Source: Chryseobacterium lathyri (lineage in GTDB: Bacteria > Bacteroidota > Bacteroidia > Flavobacteriales > Weeksellaceae). From it: a stretch of 64,000 nucleotides of DNA. The stretch is from assembly GCF_003290185.1 (NCBI RefSeq), contig NZ_QNFY01000005.1, positions 248,001 through 312,000 of the forward strand, read 5' to 3'. A program made the position numbers and the translations under genes. Shown piece by piece: positions 1 through 7,671 of this stretch (positions within the stretch are counted from its first letter, which is position 1; each line of letters begins with the position of its first letter). The notes beneath the pieces were generated by a model. That model saw only the letters and a program-made list of their open reading frames with translations, had not been told where the DNA came from and made no database searches.

Positions 1-594
1 AAGGAAGATCATCAGATAGCAGACCGCCTCATACAGCTGGGCAGGATGTCTCGGAATGTTATCTATCTGTTTGAATATAAAAGCCCATGGTGCATTGGAA
101 GGCGTGCCTATAATTTCAGAGTTCATCAGATTGCCCAACCGGATAAATGCTCCGGCCAGAGGAGTAGCAATAGCGATTACATCCAGAACAGTCATAAACT
201 TAATGGAAAATTTTCTTGCATAGATGAGAAGCATAATTATAAGTCCAATTCCGCCGCCGTGGCTTGCCAATCCTGCATATCCTGAAAAATGGTAGGCTCC
301 GTCAGCTCCTTTTTGGATCGGCAGGAATATCTCAATAGGATGCTGGGAGTAATAATCAAAATCATAAAACAGACAGTGCCCTAATCTGGCACCTACTAAA
401 ATTCCTATAAATGCATAAGAGAAAAGTGCTTCATGTGCCTGCTGACTTAGATTTTCTTTTTTATAAATGGTTTTTAGGATTGTGTAGCACAGAACAAGTC
501 CAGCCAGAAATAGCACCCCATAATATTTAAGGGGAAATCCGGAAATATTGAAGATTTCAGGACTTACATCCCAGTTAACGTATAGCAAATTCAT
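1..594 (-). CDS. lgt: prolipoprotein diacylglyceryl transferase (partial, C-terminus outside window)
   Basis: Inner-membrane enzyme that transfers diacylglyceryl from phosphatidylglycerol to the lipobox cysteine of prolipoproteins, the first step of lipoprotein maturation. The N-terminal 198 codons are visible from the ATG at 594 (MNLLYVNWD). Family marks include GARLGHCLFYD near residues 68-78, SHGGGIG near 111-117 and the IRLGNLMNSEIIGTP block near 151-165, which contains the essential Arg. Several hydrophobic helices are evident. The frame stays open to base 1, so the gene is cut by the window edge rather than broken. Family assignment is firm. Confidence 0.95.
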   Translation of the reverse strand, partial: MNLLYVNWDVSPEIFNISGFPLKYYGVLFLAGLVLCYTILKTIYKKENLSQQAHEALFSYAFIGILVGARLGHCLFYDFDYYSQHPIEIFLPIQKGADGAYHFSGYAGLASHGGGIGLIIMLLIYARKFSIKFMTVLDVIAIATPLAGAFIRLGNLMNSEIIGTPSNAPWAFIFKQIDNIPRHPAQLYEAVCYLMIFL

Positions 595-713
595 TGATGA
601 TGGTTGTGAAATTATTTTTTAGGGGACAAATATAGCAGGATATAGCCGTTTTTAAGGAACATAAGTGAGACTTTAGGATATTTTGGGGGAATATATCATG
701 TTTTTAAGGATAC

Positions 714-745
714 AAAAAAACCTCTCACATTAAGTAAGAGGTTTT
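714..745 (-). terminator. rho-independent terminator behind the cold-shock gene
   Basis: AAACCTCTCAC pairs with GTAAGAGGTTT around a short loop. Read on the minus strand, the stem is followed by a run of seven T. It lies about 65 bases past the csp stop codon and fits as its terminator. Confidence 0.8.
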
Positions 746-809
746 AACGGACATCAAATAAAAGTATTGCTACTTATCAGTCAATGTTCGTTTAAACGTT
801 ATATTCAAA

Positions 810-1004
810 TTATGCTAACTTTACGTTAACTGCATTTAAACCTTTGTCGCTTTTTTGTACTTCGAAAACTACTTTATCGTTTTCACGGATAGATCTTGAA
901 TCTAAACCTGAAGAGTGTACAAAAATGTCCTTACCTCCATCTGATGGAGAAATAAATCCGAAGCCTTTTGCTTCATTGAAAAATTTTACTGTGCCTTCTT
1001 GCAT
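810..1004 (-). CDS. cold-shock domain protein
   Basis: A 64-residue single-domain CspA-type RNA/ssDNA chaperone. RNP1 appears as KGFGFI (residues 13-18) and RNP2 as DIFVHSS (26-32), the aromatic/basic motifs that stack on nucleic acid. Length and termini match the family, from MQEGTVKFFNEAKG to VNVKLA. It is monocistronic with its own terminator at 714-745. The next gene upstream on the same strand is a DEAD-box helicase, a functional neighbour in RNA unwinding, but a 90-base gap separates them. Which Csp paralogue this is cannot be told from the window. Confidence 0.96.
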   Translation of the reverse strand: MQEGTVKFFNEAKGFGFISPSDGGKDIFVHSSGLDSRSIRENDKVVFEVQKSDKGLNAVNVKLA

Positions 1005-1095
1005 TGTAATGGGTATTAAAAATTGTTGTATTAATTATTTTGAGGATTTTTTTCTTAAATTTCTTAGAGAAACCATCCATCTATTTTATTGTGAT

Positions 1096-2223
1096 TTAAT
1101 GTATATATTGGAATTTTTCAACAGGCATGATAAATCCTATCAGCTTCTGAATATTCGTTAAGTCGGAACGTTGTCCTTCATCACAGAAAGAAACGGCTGT
1201 TCCCTGGGTTCCTGCTCTTCCTGTTTTTCCAATACGGTTAACATAAGTCTCTGGTACATCCGGAAGTTCATAGTTAACTACATAAGGAAGTTCCTCAATG
1301 TCAATTCCTCTGGCGGCAATATCAGTGGCAACCAGAACACGGATCTTACTGTTTCTGAAATCTTCCACGGCCTGTTGTCTTGCCATCTGAGATTTGTTTC
1401 CATGGATCGCTGCTGCAAAAATTCCTGTACGCTCCAATTGTTTCACCAGTCTGTCGGCTCCCTGCTTGGTACGTGTAAAAACCAGTGAACGTAAAATAGA
1501 TACATCCTGCAGTATATTGATAAGCAGATCAGCTTTCTGGGTCTTTTCAACGAAATAAACAGACTGGTTAATGGTATGCATTGATGATGGAACCGGATTT
1601 ACTGTAATTTCTACAGGGTTCTTCAGCATGGCATCTGCAAATTTTTGGACGTCCGGCGGTAAAGTTGCAGAAAAGAACAAGGTCTGTCGTTTTTGTGAAA
1701 CCAGCTTCAGGATTTTTTTTACATCCTCTGCAAATCCCATATCAAGCATTCTGTCAGCTTCATCAAGGACCAGTATTTCAATTTTAGAGAGATCAATATA
1801 TCGTTGGCTTACCAAATCCAGTAGCCTTTCGGGAGTGGCAATAAGAATATCCACTCTTTTTCTGAGAGCAGCAAGCTGGCTTCCGGATAATACACCTCCA
1901 AAAATGGAAAGCTGTGATAATGGTAAATATTTACTGTAGACTTTAAAACTTTCTTCCAGCTGCAGGACTAATTCCCGGGTTGGTGTTAAGATTAAAGTTC
2001 GTATTTCTTTATGATCTGGTGTGTTTCTTTTTAATAACTGGAGAATGGGCATGGCAAATGCCGCCGTTTTTCCAGTGCCGGAATGGGCATAGCCTATAAT
2101 ATCCCTTCCTGCTAAAATATGGGGAACAGCAGTATACTGTATCTCTGTAGGTTTGGAATATCCGGCTTCTGTAACGGCACGGACTATAGGATTTATTAAA
2201 TTTAAATTTTTAAAACTCATCAT
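1096..2223 (-). CDS. DEAD-box ATP-dependent RNA helicase (RhlE-like, short)
   Basis: RNA-dependent ATPase that remodels RNA duplexes. Motifs occur in order: Q motif (GYSKPTEIQ, residues 20-28), I (AHSGTGKT), Ia (PTRELVLQ), Ib (TPERLL), II (DEAD), III (SAT), V (ATDIAARGID) and VI. Motif VI reads NRIGKTGRAG, where the usual form is HRIGRTGRAG, so a His and an Arg are replaced. At 375 residues it is essentially the two RecA domains with no basic C-terminal tail, unlike typical RhlE of about 400-450. Two adjacent ATG codons (2223, 2220) could serve as start. The family is certain; the specific RNA target is unknown. Confidence 0.93.
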   Translation of the reverse strand: MMSFKNLNLINPIVRAVTEAGYSKPTEIQYTAVPHILAGRDIIGYAHSGTGKTAAFAMPILQLLKRNTPDHKEIRTLILTPTRELVLQLEESFKVYSKYLPLSQLSIFGGVLSGSQLAALRKRVDILIATPERLLDLVSQRYIDLSKIEILVLDEADRMLDMGFAEDVKKILKLVSQKRQTLFFSATLPPDVQKFADAMLKNPVEITVNPVPSSMHTINQSVYFVEKTQKADLLINILQDVSILRSLVFTRTKQGADRLVKQLERTGIFAAAIHGNKSQMARQQAVEDFRNSKIRVLVATDIAARGIDIEELPYVVNYELPDVPETYVNRIGKTGRAGTQGTAVSFCDEGQRSDLTNIQKLIGFIMPVEKFQYIH

Positions 2224-2739
2224 ATTCTACCGGAACATCCGGTTCTGAGTGGCCAAATCGGTTAAGATCTGAATTGTTGTCTTGTATCAAAATAATGAAT
2301 ATCAGCTCTGATAAAGCACTATCTTTAATTATTATTTACTTTGCATTAACTTTGACAATAAATTCAGTTGGGAATATATTTGCTGAGCTTTGCAATATCA
2401 TATCGTTCTTATTCTCAGGGGCAGGATTTTAAATCCGTACCGTTCTGAGCTTTATAACTACTTCTAACCTGAAAACCAAGGAAGCAGTATTAAAAATTAT
2501 TTAAAAATAAGTTTTAATTGGGCAGCTGAAAAAGCAAAACTGAAAGAGAAAAATGAAGATTTTAAACTATTACAGAATAGCAAAAGGCAGAGACCTGTTT
2601 TTATAAATACTTTGCAAAGCTACAATAAAGAAATTGAATATTAATTGATTTAAATGATTGATTATCAAAAAATTATTCGTAGCTTTCGCACGTTAACTGA
2701 ATTGTTTGCACCCAAGCGGATGATTTTAAATCCGTACTT
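2224..2739. other. 516-base gap with a 16-bp direct repeat and a possible coding remnant
   Basis: This AT-rich gap lies between the helicase and the glycosyltransferase. A 16-bp sequence, GATTTTAAATCCGTAC, occurs exactly twice, at 2425-2440 and 2722-2737. The second copy ends two bases before the proposed glycosyltransferase start. Between the copies lies an open stretch described separately (2468-2644). No RNA gene or clear promoter is evident. The repeat pair could mark an old duplication or insertion. Confidence 0.5.
2468..2644 (+). pseudogene. possible C-terminal coding remnant, unknown protein
   Basis: A 58-codon open stretch without a start codon near its beginning, preceded directly by a stop. 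It encodes a lysine/glutamate-rich, helix-prone segment (for example NWAAEKAKLKEKNEDF) and ends in a normal stop. Composition resembles real protein more than random AT-rich translation, and it sits inside the 16-bp direct repeat pair, so it may be the tail of a deleted gene. I recognise no family. Chance remains a fair alternative. Confidence 0.25.
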
Positions 2740-3687
2740 ATGCAGACCTCTGTTCCTACAACCAGCCCCCAACCCCAAACTTTACAATCTCACACAGACC
2801 AGCATGTGAGAATTGCATACTTCATTATGCTTCATCATAAGCCGGAAGTATTCAAAGCAATGTTTCAGAAGATCTATACAAGAGATCAATTTTACCTCAT
2901 CCACATAGACCGTAAAGCTAAGGAGGAGTTTACCGATGAGATCCAGATGTATCTCATCAAGTTTCCCAATGTTTATATTCTGGAAAGCATCAATATTGTT
3001 TCCGGAGGCTTCAGTATGATCCAGGCTGAACTTGATGCCATGGAATTTCTGCTTAACGTCAACCAGGAATGGGATTATTTTGTTAATCTGAGCGGTGAAG
3101 ATTACCCTTTGAAATCTCAGAATATCATCAGGAAGTTCCTTACAGCGAATAATGGAAGGAATTATCTTTTCTATTATGATCAGAAGTTTTACCGTCCGGA
3201 TACTCTTAAGAGAATACAGAACCATTTTACGGAGCTTTCTTATAAGATTTCGTCTCTTATGTACAAAAGAGAATTTATGAAAGGAGTTACGCCTTATATA
3301 GGAGGGAAGTGGGTTATTTTTACCAGAGATACCTGTGCTTTTCTTGCCAATAATAAAAGAGTAATGAATTTTGAAGATTATTACCTTCATACATTTCTGC
3401 CCGCAGAATCATTTTTCCAGACTGTTCTTATGAATACTTCTTTTAACGATCTTATTGTAAATGATGATAAAAGAGCCGTCATAGAAAAACCAATATTCGG
3501 TAAAAAACAGACACCAGATGAGCTTATTCTTTTTCTGAAAGCTACGAACCACCTTTTCATCAGGAAAATAAATGAGAAAACAGAAGAAGAAGTTGTGAAA
3601 TATATTGAAGAAAGCTACGATCTTCCTTTACCGAACATAGATGAAGTAGAAAGAGAGCTGAAAATTGATAAAAGACAGGATAATTAA
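2740..3687 (+). CDS. GT14-type beta-1,6-N-acetylglucosaminyltransferase (core-2/I-branching family)
   Basis: Glycosyltransferase that probably adds a sugar to a cell-surface or secreted glycan. The family signatures are an N-terminal IAYFIMLHHKPEVF strand-helix, YLIHIDRKA near residue 51, and the characteristic FVNLSGEDYPLKS block near residues 110-122. The protein is soluble, without a signal peptide or membrane helix. The first 22 residues (Thr/Ser/Gln/Pro-rich) look unlike the family; a GTG at 2806, just before RIAYF, is a plausible alternative start because the ATG at 2740 abuts a repeat copy. Bacterial members often sit in surface polysaccharide regions, but nothing here confirms a substrate. 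Confidence 0.85.
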   Translation: MQTSVPTTSPQPQTLQSHTDQHVRIAYFIMLHHKPEVFKAMFQKIYTRDQFYLIHIDRKAKEEFTDEIQMYLIKFPNVYILESINIVSGGFSMIQAELDAMEFLLNVNQEWDYFVNLSGEDYPLKSQNIIRKFLTANNGRNYLFYYDQKFYRPDTLKRIQNHFTELSYKISSLMYKREFMKGVTPYIGGKWVIFTRDTCAFLANNKRVMNFEDYYLHTFLPAESFFQTVLMNTSFNDLIVNDDKRAVIEKPIFGKKQTPDELILFLKATNHLFIRKINEKTEEEVVKYIEESYDLPLPNIDEVERELKIDKRQDN

Positions 3688-3720
3688 CTTCTGTATTTCC
3701 TCAAAATATTAATAGAGGTC

Positions 3721-3852
3721 TTAGATTTCGCTCATTACATACATATTCTCCATGGTAGGAACTGTACTGCCACCTTGCTTTTCAAGTGTTATAGCGAAGA
3801 CCTGTGCTTTCGGAATATGGGCAAGAGCTGTTTTGCTGTCTTTTTCTTCAAT
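3721..3852 (-). pseudogene. remnant of an anti-sigma factor (RskA-like C-terminus)
   Basis: About 43 codons ending in a stop, encoding AHIPKAQVFAITLEKQGG then STVPTMENMYVMSEI. That is the typical C-terminal end of anti-sigma-K (RskA) proteins, where the AxVFAITLEpxGG...PTxP pattern is conserved. It has no start codon and overlaps the end of the sigma-factor remnant in another frame. The ordinary arrangement is sigma gene then anti-sigma gene; here nearly all of the anti-sigma gene has been deleted, joining its tail to the sigma gene. It cannot make a functional protein. Confidence 0.75.
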
Positions 3853-4213
3853 GCATTCGCATTTTGATTTTCACCGTTCCAAGAGGTATTTTCAGCTTGT
3901 CCGATATTTCGTTCTGCGTATAGCCCTGGTAATATGCTAAGTCGATAAGTTTCTGTTTAGCAATCTCCAGACCTTTCAGTACATTATTAAATCCAATAAA
4001 ATCAGATGAATTATTAGTCGTTGAAAGTTCTGCAGAGCTATATACGAAATCAGGAAGCGGCTGGTTTTTAAGTTCATTCTGAAAACCTTTCGATTTTAAA
4101 TAATCTATAGCCGTGTTTCTTGCAATATTAATCATCCATGTATAAAATCTTCCTTTTGAAGAATCGTACTGATGGACAGCATTCCAGATTTTCACAAAAA
4201 CATCCTGGATGAT
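3848..4213 (-). pseudogene. truncated ECF sigma-70 factor
   Basis: The frame encodes IIQDVFVKIWNAVHQYDSS (sigma region 2, promoter -10 recognition) through FYTWMINIARNTAIDYLKS and then a region 4 helix-turn-helix (GYTQNEISDKLKIPLGTVKIKMR). A stop codon lies directly before IIQDVF, removing region 2.1 and the true start. The C-terminus ends abruptly as MRMH, where ECF factors normally continue with about 10 more residues. The ATG at 4195 would give a 115-residue product lacking the core-binding part of region 2. Both ends are eroded and the partner anti-sigma gene is nearly gone, so I call it a pseudogene. Confidence 0.85.
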
Positions 4214-4341
4214 TTATATTTTTATGTTATTAATTCTTTTTAATTTTTATTCGTTAAAACCCCAATTACATGAAATAAAATTATGTTATATTAAATAAAT
4301 TTTTAATTTTAGTATATCAAAAACACTAAGACCATGAAATC

Positions 4342-4622
4342 ATGGACAATGAAAATTTTAACCCATTTGAGTTGCTCAATGACCAATTTAAGTATCCTTT
4401 TCCAACTTTGAAAGCCCTCATGCCAAACAGCTCCAGGAGATTACCGAAAAAAATGGATAGAGAATATCTATGGCTTTATGAGTAAAACCCCGAACTCCGC
4501 AAAAAGTATAAAAAAACCAAAACAGCACATATTTCTGCTCAATGGTTTCTCGTTACAATGCTATGGAATTTCCGGAAACCAGAGAATTGAAAGAAAAGTT
4601 AAGTCAATACAAATCTTATTAA
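4342..4622 (+). pseudogene. degraded terpene-synthase-like gene (N-terminal part, several frameshifts)
   Basis: An ATG at 4342 starts FNPFELLNDQFKYPFP. After a frameshift the reading continues as SPHAKQLQEITEK, after another as WIENIYGFMSKTP, then as ELRKKYKKTKTAHISAQWF, then as YNAMEFPETRELKEKL to a stop at 4620-4622. The order (K-Y-P-x-P, then W, FMS, R/K-x-K-Y-K-K) parallels the first ~55 residues of the intact terpene synthase that follows (KYPWP, WYDTDFTFMS, REKYKK). At least three frame changes in under 300 bases, and no downstream catalytic part, make this a dead paralogue or duplication relic. Established by hand reading only. Confidence 0.65.
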
Positions 4623-4734
4623 AATACTTGATCTAAAATATTCAAATTTACAGCTAGAATGGAAGTTTGCCGATAGGGGTCTTATGAAATTTCCCTTCTA
4701 TATTCACTTTTTTAACACTACAATTTAAAATACT

Positions 4735-5730
4735 ATGAAAACAATTAATGTTCCAATTCCCAAGTACCCGTGGCCCTATTTAGTAGGCCCCTTTGTAGAG
4801 TCCTTTACACAGGATGAAATTGATTGGTACGACACAGACTTTACATTCATGTCTGAAGCAACAAGAGAGAAATACAAAAAGCATGGTCTAGCACAGGCAA
4901 CATCTTATATGTTTCCCGGTGCAGACACAATAGAAAAGATACGTCCCATATGTCGATTTATGATCTGGCTGACTTTGTATGATGATTATTATGAATTATG
5001 TCCAGTTGATGAACTGGCAGTCATTAGAGATCGCATTATGGAAGTGATGTTGGGAGCTTCGCTCAAGTCCGATGATATAGGATTAATAAGGCAGGTAGCC
5101 TATTGCAGGGATGAATTTCGCCCCTATGCTAATAATGAATGGTTTGATCGTTGGACACAGGCTTTCTACCGCTATACCACATATGGTCTTATGGAAGAAA
5201 CACCATATAAGCTGTCGGGTAAAATGCCTACTCTTAATAATCTTCTGCTTATCCGTGAATACTCCATATCTATGTATACATTTGGTGAACCGGTAGAATT
5301 AACTATTGATTTTATAATGCCAGGATATATTGCAGAGCATCCGGCTATTCAACGTATAAAAATGTTGATGTGCAGGATTATTGCTATTCAAAATGATCTT
5401 GCTTCTTTACAAAAAGAACTTGCAGTAGAAACTGAAATATTAAACATTGTCTTGGTAATACAACATCAGTACAAAATTTCCCTGGAAGAGGCATGTGTAG
5501 AAACAATACGGATACATGATGAATATGTTAAAGAGTTACAGGATATGGAAGCTAATCTCCCAGACTTTGGCATATATCAAAAAGATGTGGAGAAGTATAT
5601 TTATTATATGATTCTAATGATTACAGGGTTAGGTGCATGGTATTATAAAGGAACTTCTTCGCGCTATACAGTGCCTGGAGCATTTCCAAAGCCGGAATAT
5701 GGAATTGCATCTTCCAATGTGCCAGAGTAG
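4735..5730 (+). CDS. class I terpene synthase (bacterial sesquiterpene-cyclase type)
   Basis: Ionises and cyclises a prenyl diphosphate, probably FPP or GPP, to a volatile terpene. The aspartate-rich metal motif is DDYYE (residues 83-87). The NSE/DTE motif is complete: NDLASLQKE (220-228) fits N-D-x-x-S-x-x-K-E. A C-terminal SRY near residues 314-316 supplies the usual Arg-Tyr pair. At 331 residues it has the normal length for a bacterial single-domain enzyme. No prenyltransferase or P450 lies alongside, so the substrate must come from general isoprenoid metabolism. It is flanked by a decayed relative upstream and a coding remnant downstream, suggesting an accessory locus subject to gain and loss. 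The product is not predictable. Confidence 0.9.
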   Translation: MKTINVPIPKYPWPYLVGPFVESFTQDEIDWYDTDFTFMSEATREKYKKHGLAQATSYMFPGADTIEKIRPICRFMIWLTLYDDYYELCPVDELAVIRDRIMEVMLGASLKSDDIGLIRQVAYCRDEFRPYANNEWFDRWTQAFYRYTTYGLMEETPYKLSGKMPTLNNLLLIREYSISMYTFGEPVELTIDFIMPGYIAEHPAIQRIKMLMCRIIAIQNDLASLQKELAVETEILNIVLVIQHQYKISLEEACVETIRIHDEYVKELQDMEANLPDFGIYQKDVEKYIYYMILMITGLGAWYYKGTSSRYTVPGAFPKPEYGIASSNVPE

Positions 5731-5817
5731 AATGAATAGAGTCTGCATATTCATTCTGACCAAAAAAGAGCAAGACTACTGGATGGAGATTTCCAATTCT
5801 TGGGAATATCTTTTTGA

Positions 5818-5952
5818 TCTTCATCCTCTAAAGTGAATCAAGCAGGGTCCAATACCAGTACTGCTTTTGGAGCAGCTTCAGGCTCTGCGGCTTATGATGA
5901 GATTTTAGTAGGAATTGAAGCTCAGGCAATTGGGGGTCTGTTTATTGTCTGA
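5818..5952 (+). pseudogene. orphan coding tail, unknown protein
   Basis: A 44-codon open stretch between two stops, without an ATG, rich in Ser/Ala/Gly: SNTSTAFGAASGSAAYDEIL then VGIEAQAIGGLFIV. Codon choice and composition look protein-coding, and a strong terminator follows at 5979, as expected behind a real gene. It is probably the C-terminus of a gene lost by deletion in this decay zone. I cannot name the family. Confidence 0.35.
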
Positions 5953-5978
5953 GATAATTTTTATTATTTAGGTGTGAG

Positions 5979-6018
5979 TCCTATCCTTAGAAAATTTCTG
6001 AGGATAGGATTTTTTTTA
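5979..6018 (+). terminator. strong rho-independent terminator
   Basis: TCCTATCCT pairs perfectly with AGGATAGGA around a 13-base loop, followed by nine T. It would end transcripts from the terpene synthase and the remnant gene upstream. Confidence 0.85.
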
Positions 6019-6195
6019 ATTATTAATCTTAATTATAGAAAAATATTACCCAAAAGTGTAATTGACCTGCTTTGTTTTTATCACCAGCTTTACTATGAAA
6101 TTAATAGTATAAACAGTATATCAACGGCATTTCTGCCGAAGACTCTACTGTAGAATTTGATTTGTACTCATACTGCTAATAAAAACAAAATTACC

Positions 6196-7452
6196 ATGAA
6201 AACACTACATTTAAAAAGTCTGAAGATTCTCGTGAGCTTTTTCCTGCTCACTCTGTTTACCAGCCTGTATTCACAGCCTCCGGTACCTGTTGGCCGTATT
6301 TATGACCAGGCGCACCAGCAGAGCTTTGTTTTGTATAGTGACGGAATGACGGTGCAAGATGGCAATCCCATGAATAGAGGTATGGCGTATCGTGATCCGT
6401 CCGGAATGATGTATTTAAGGCTGCCGGCTGCCAATCCGTACCAAAAAGCTTTTTTCCTGGATTACAACAGGAATGTTATTGAGATTGATTATATCCAGGG
6501 GGCCAGGATTATTGGTTATTCAGACATTCAGCCACCACCAAATCCGATGATTAATTATGTTCCGCCGGCATACAACCCTAATGTTGGTATTCAGACAGCG
6601 AACGGTTTCCAGCCTTTACCGGAGCAGATTATAGACATCAACAATCCGTATGGTGATCTGATGATCACAAACGAGCAGACTGCTAAAAACTGTTACGACC
6701 GGTCAGTTGGTTTTAATGGTGCTCTGGACCAACAGAAATTTGGCGACTGCATGATTGAAAATATGGCCGGGAAAAAAGAGAATGAAATTTATAACTGTGT
6801 CAAAAATGCTTCAACACCGGAAGAGCAGGCTTTATGTCTTGTTGGCACTATGGGAGGCACAAATGAAAGAAGAATATCTGGATCTCTGCTGAAATGTTAT
6901 AAGCAGTATGGAAACGACTATAGTAAATATCCGTTATGCCTGGCAGGTGAATCCTCGGATCCTGAGCTTCAAAAGCTTCTTTCCTGCGTGCAGCAGCAGG
7001 GCAGTTTTGGACAGGTGAACTTTATGAATACAGCCATGTGTTATGGAGCAAACAGGCTTAATATGAATACAGAATCTCAGATCGTAGTGCAGTGTGCTGT
7101 AACATCAGGCGGGCAGCCTTATGTTTTTGCCGGTTGTGCCGGTGGGCAGCTGATGTCAAGAGAGCTGGATAAATGCCTTACCAATGGAGTAGGCGGAGAT
7201 TCCGGTTGCTTTGGTAAAAATAATGACATTGTAAAAGGTTTGAATAAAATTGGTTTAGAGCTACAGAATCAATTTGGTCCTAATAATGACATCGTGAAAA
7301 CATGGAACAATACTGTCCACGACATTCAGTATGGTCCGGGTAAAAACCATGAAGCGGTAAAGGTCTTTACCAATGTCGGAAACGAGCTGGGAAAAGCAGG
7401 AAATAATATCGCAAAAGAAATAAAAAAAGTACTGCCGAAAATAAAATGGTGA
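6196..7452 (+). CDS. secreted protein of unknown function, cysteine-bearing with C-terminal NDIVK repeats
   Basis: The start at 6196 gives a clear Sec signal peptide (MKTLHLKSLK, then a hydrophobic stretch ending SLYSQ); an in-frame ATG at 6157 only adds polar residues before it. The N-terminal half is Pro/Tyr/Asn-rich. The middle has many cysteines at regular spacing (NCYDRS, GDCMIEN, NCVKNA, LCLVG, KCYKQYG, LCLAGE, SCVQQ), suggesting paired disulfides in an exported domain. The C-terminus contains imperfect repeats of the form N-N-D-I-V-K about 20-30 residues apart, ending in a lysine-rich tail. About 418 residues. Monocistronic, with a terminator behind. I do not recognise the family. Confidence 0.8.
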   Translation: MKTLHLKSLKILVSFFLLTLFTSLYSQPPVPVGRIYDQAHQQSFVLYSDGMTVQDGNPMNRGMAYRDPSGMMYLRLPAANPYQKAFFLDYNRNVIEIDYIQGARIIGYSDIQPPPNPMINYVPPAYNPNVGIQTANGFQPLPEQIIDINNPYGDLMITNEQTAKNCYDRSVGFNGALDQQKFGDCMIENMAGKKENEIYNCVKNASTPEEQALCLVGTMGGTNERRISGSLLKCYKQYGNDYSKYPLCLAGESSDPELQKLLSCVQQQGSFGQVNFMNTAMCYGANRLNMNTESQIVVQCAVTSGGQPYVFAGCAGGQLMSRELDKCLTNGVGGDSGCFGKNNDIVKGLNKIGLELQNQFGPNNDIVKTWNNTVHDIQYGPGKNHEAVKVFTNVGNELGKAGNNIAKEIKKVLPKIKW

Positions 7453-7483
7453 TTGCAGGAAGAGCTAATTTTTTTAATTTAAT

Positions 7484-7521
7484 AAAAAACCTCTGAGAAT
7501 CAAATGATTCCAGAGGTTTTT
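7484..7521. terminator. bidirectional terminator between secreted protein gene and tRNA-Leu
   Basis: AAAAACCTCTG pairs with CAGAGGTTTTT around a loop of about 15 bases, with A/T runs on both sides. It can stop the plus-strand gene ending at 7452 and the minus-strand tRNA transcript. Confidence 0.75.
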
Positions 7522-7523
7522 AG

Positions 7524-7603
7524 TACCCAGGACCGGGATCGAACCGGTACTCCTAAGAACTGGTGTTTGAGACCAGCGCGTCTACCAATTCCGCCACCTG
7601 GGC
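7524..7603 (-). tRNA. tRNA-Leu (anticodon CAA)
   Basis: Read on the minus strand, the acceptor GCCCAGG pairs with CCTGGGT. The D arm GCGG-AATTGGTAGA is leucine-like. The anticodon stem CTGGT/ACCAG encloses loop CTCAAAC with anticodon CAA, which reads UUG. The T arm CCGGTTCGATCCCGG is canonical. CCA is not encoded. The leucine isotype follows from the anticodon. Start inferred from the acceptor pairing. Confidence 0.95.
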
Positions 7604-7621
7604 AAGTGTTAAATTGGTGTG

Positions 7622-7650
7622 CAAATATAGAAACTTTTTTTAATGTTCAA
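7622..7650 (-). promoter_or_regulatory. Bacteroidota-type promoter for tRNA-Leu
   Basis: On the minus strand, TTG (7648-7650) and TATATTTG (7622-7629) are separated by 18 bases, matching the TTG-N19-TAnnTTTG pattern of this phylum. The -7 box lies about 19 bases before the tRNA 5' end. Confidence 0.65.
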
Positions 7651-7671
7651 AAGCTTTTTAAGAGAAAAATT

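Noticed and set aside
2295..2432. 45-codon plus-strand frame beginning MNISSDKAL
   Set aside because: AT-rich hydrophobic frame in an intergenic repeat-bearing region, with no promoter, no conservation argument and overlap with the 16-bp repeat.
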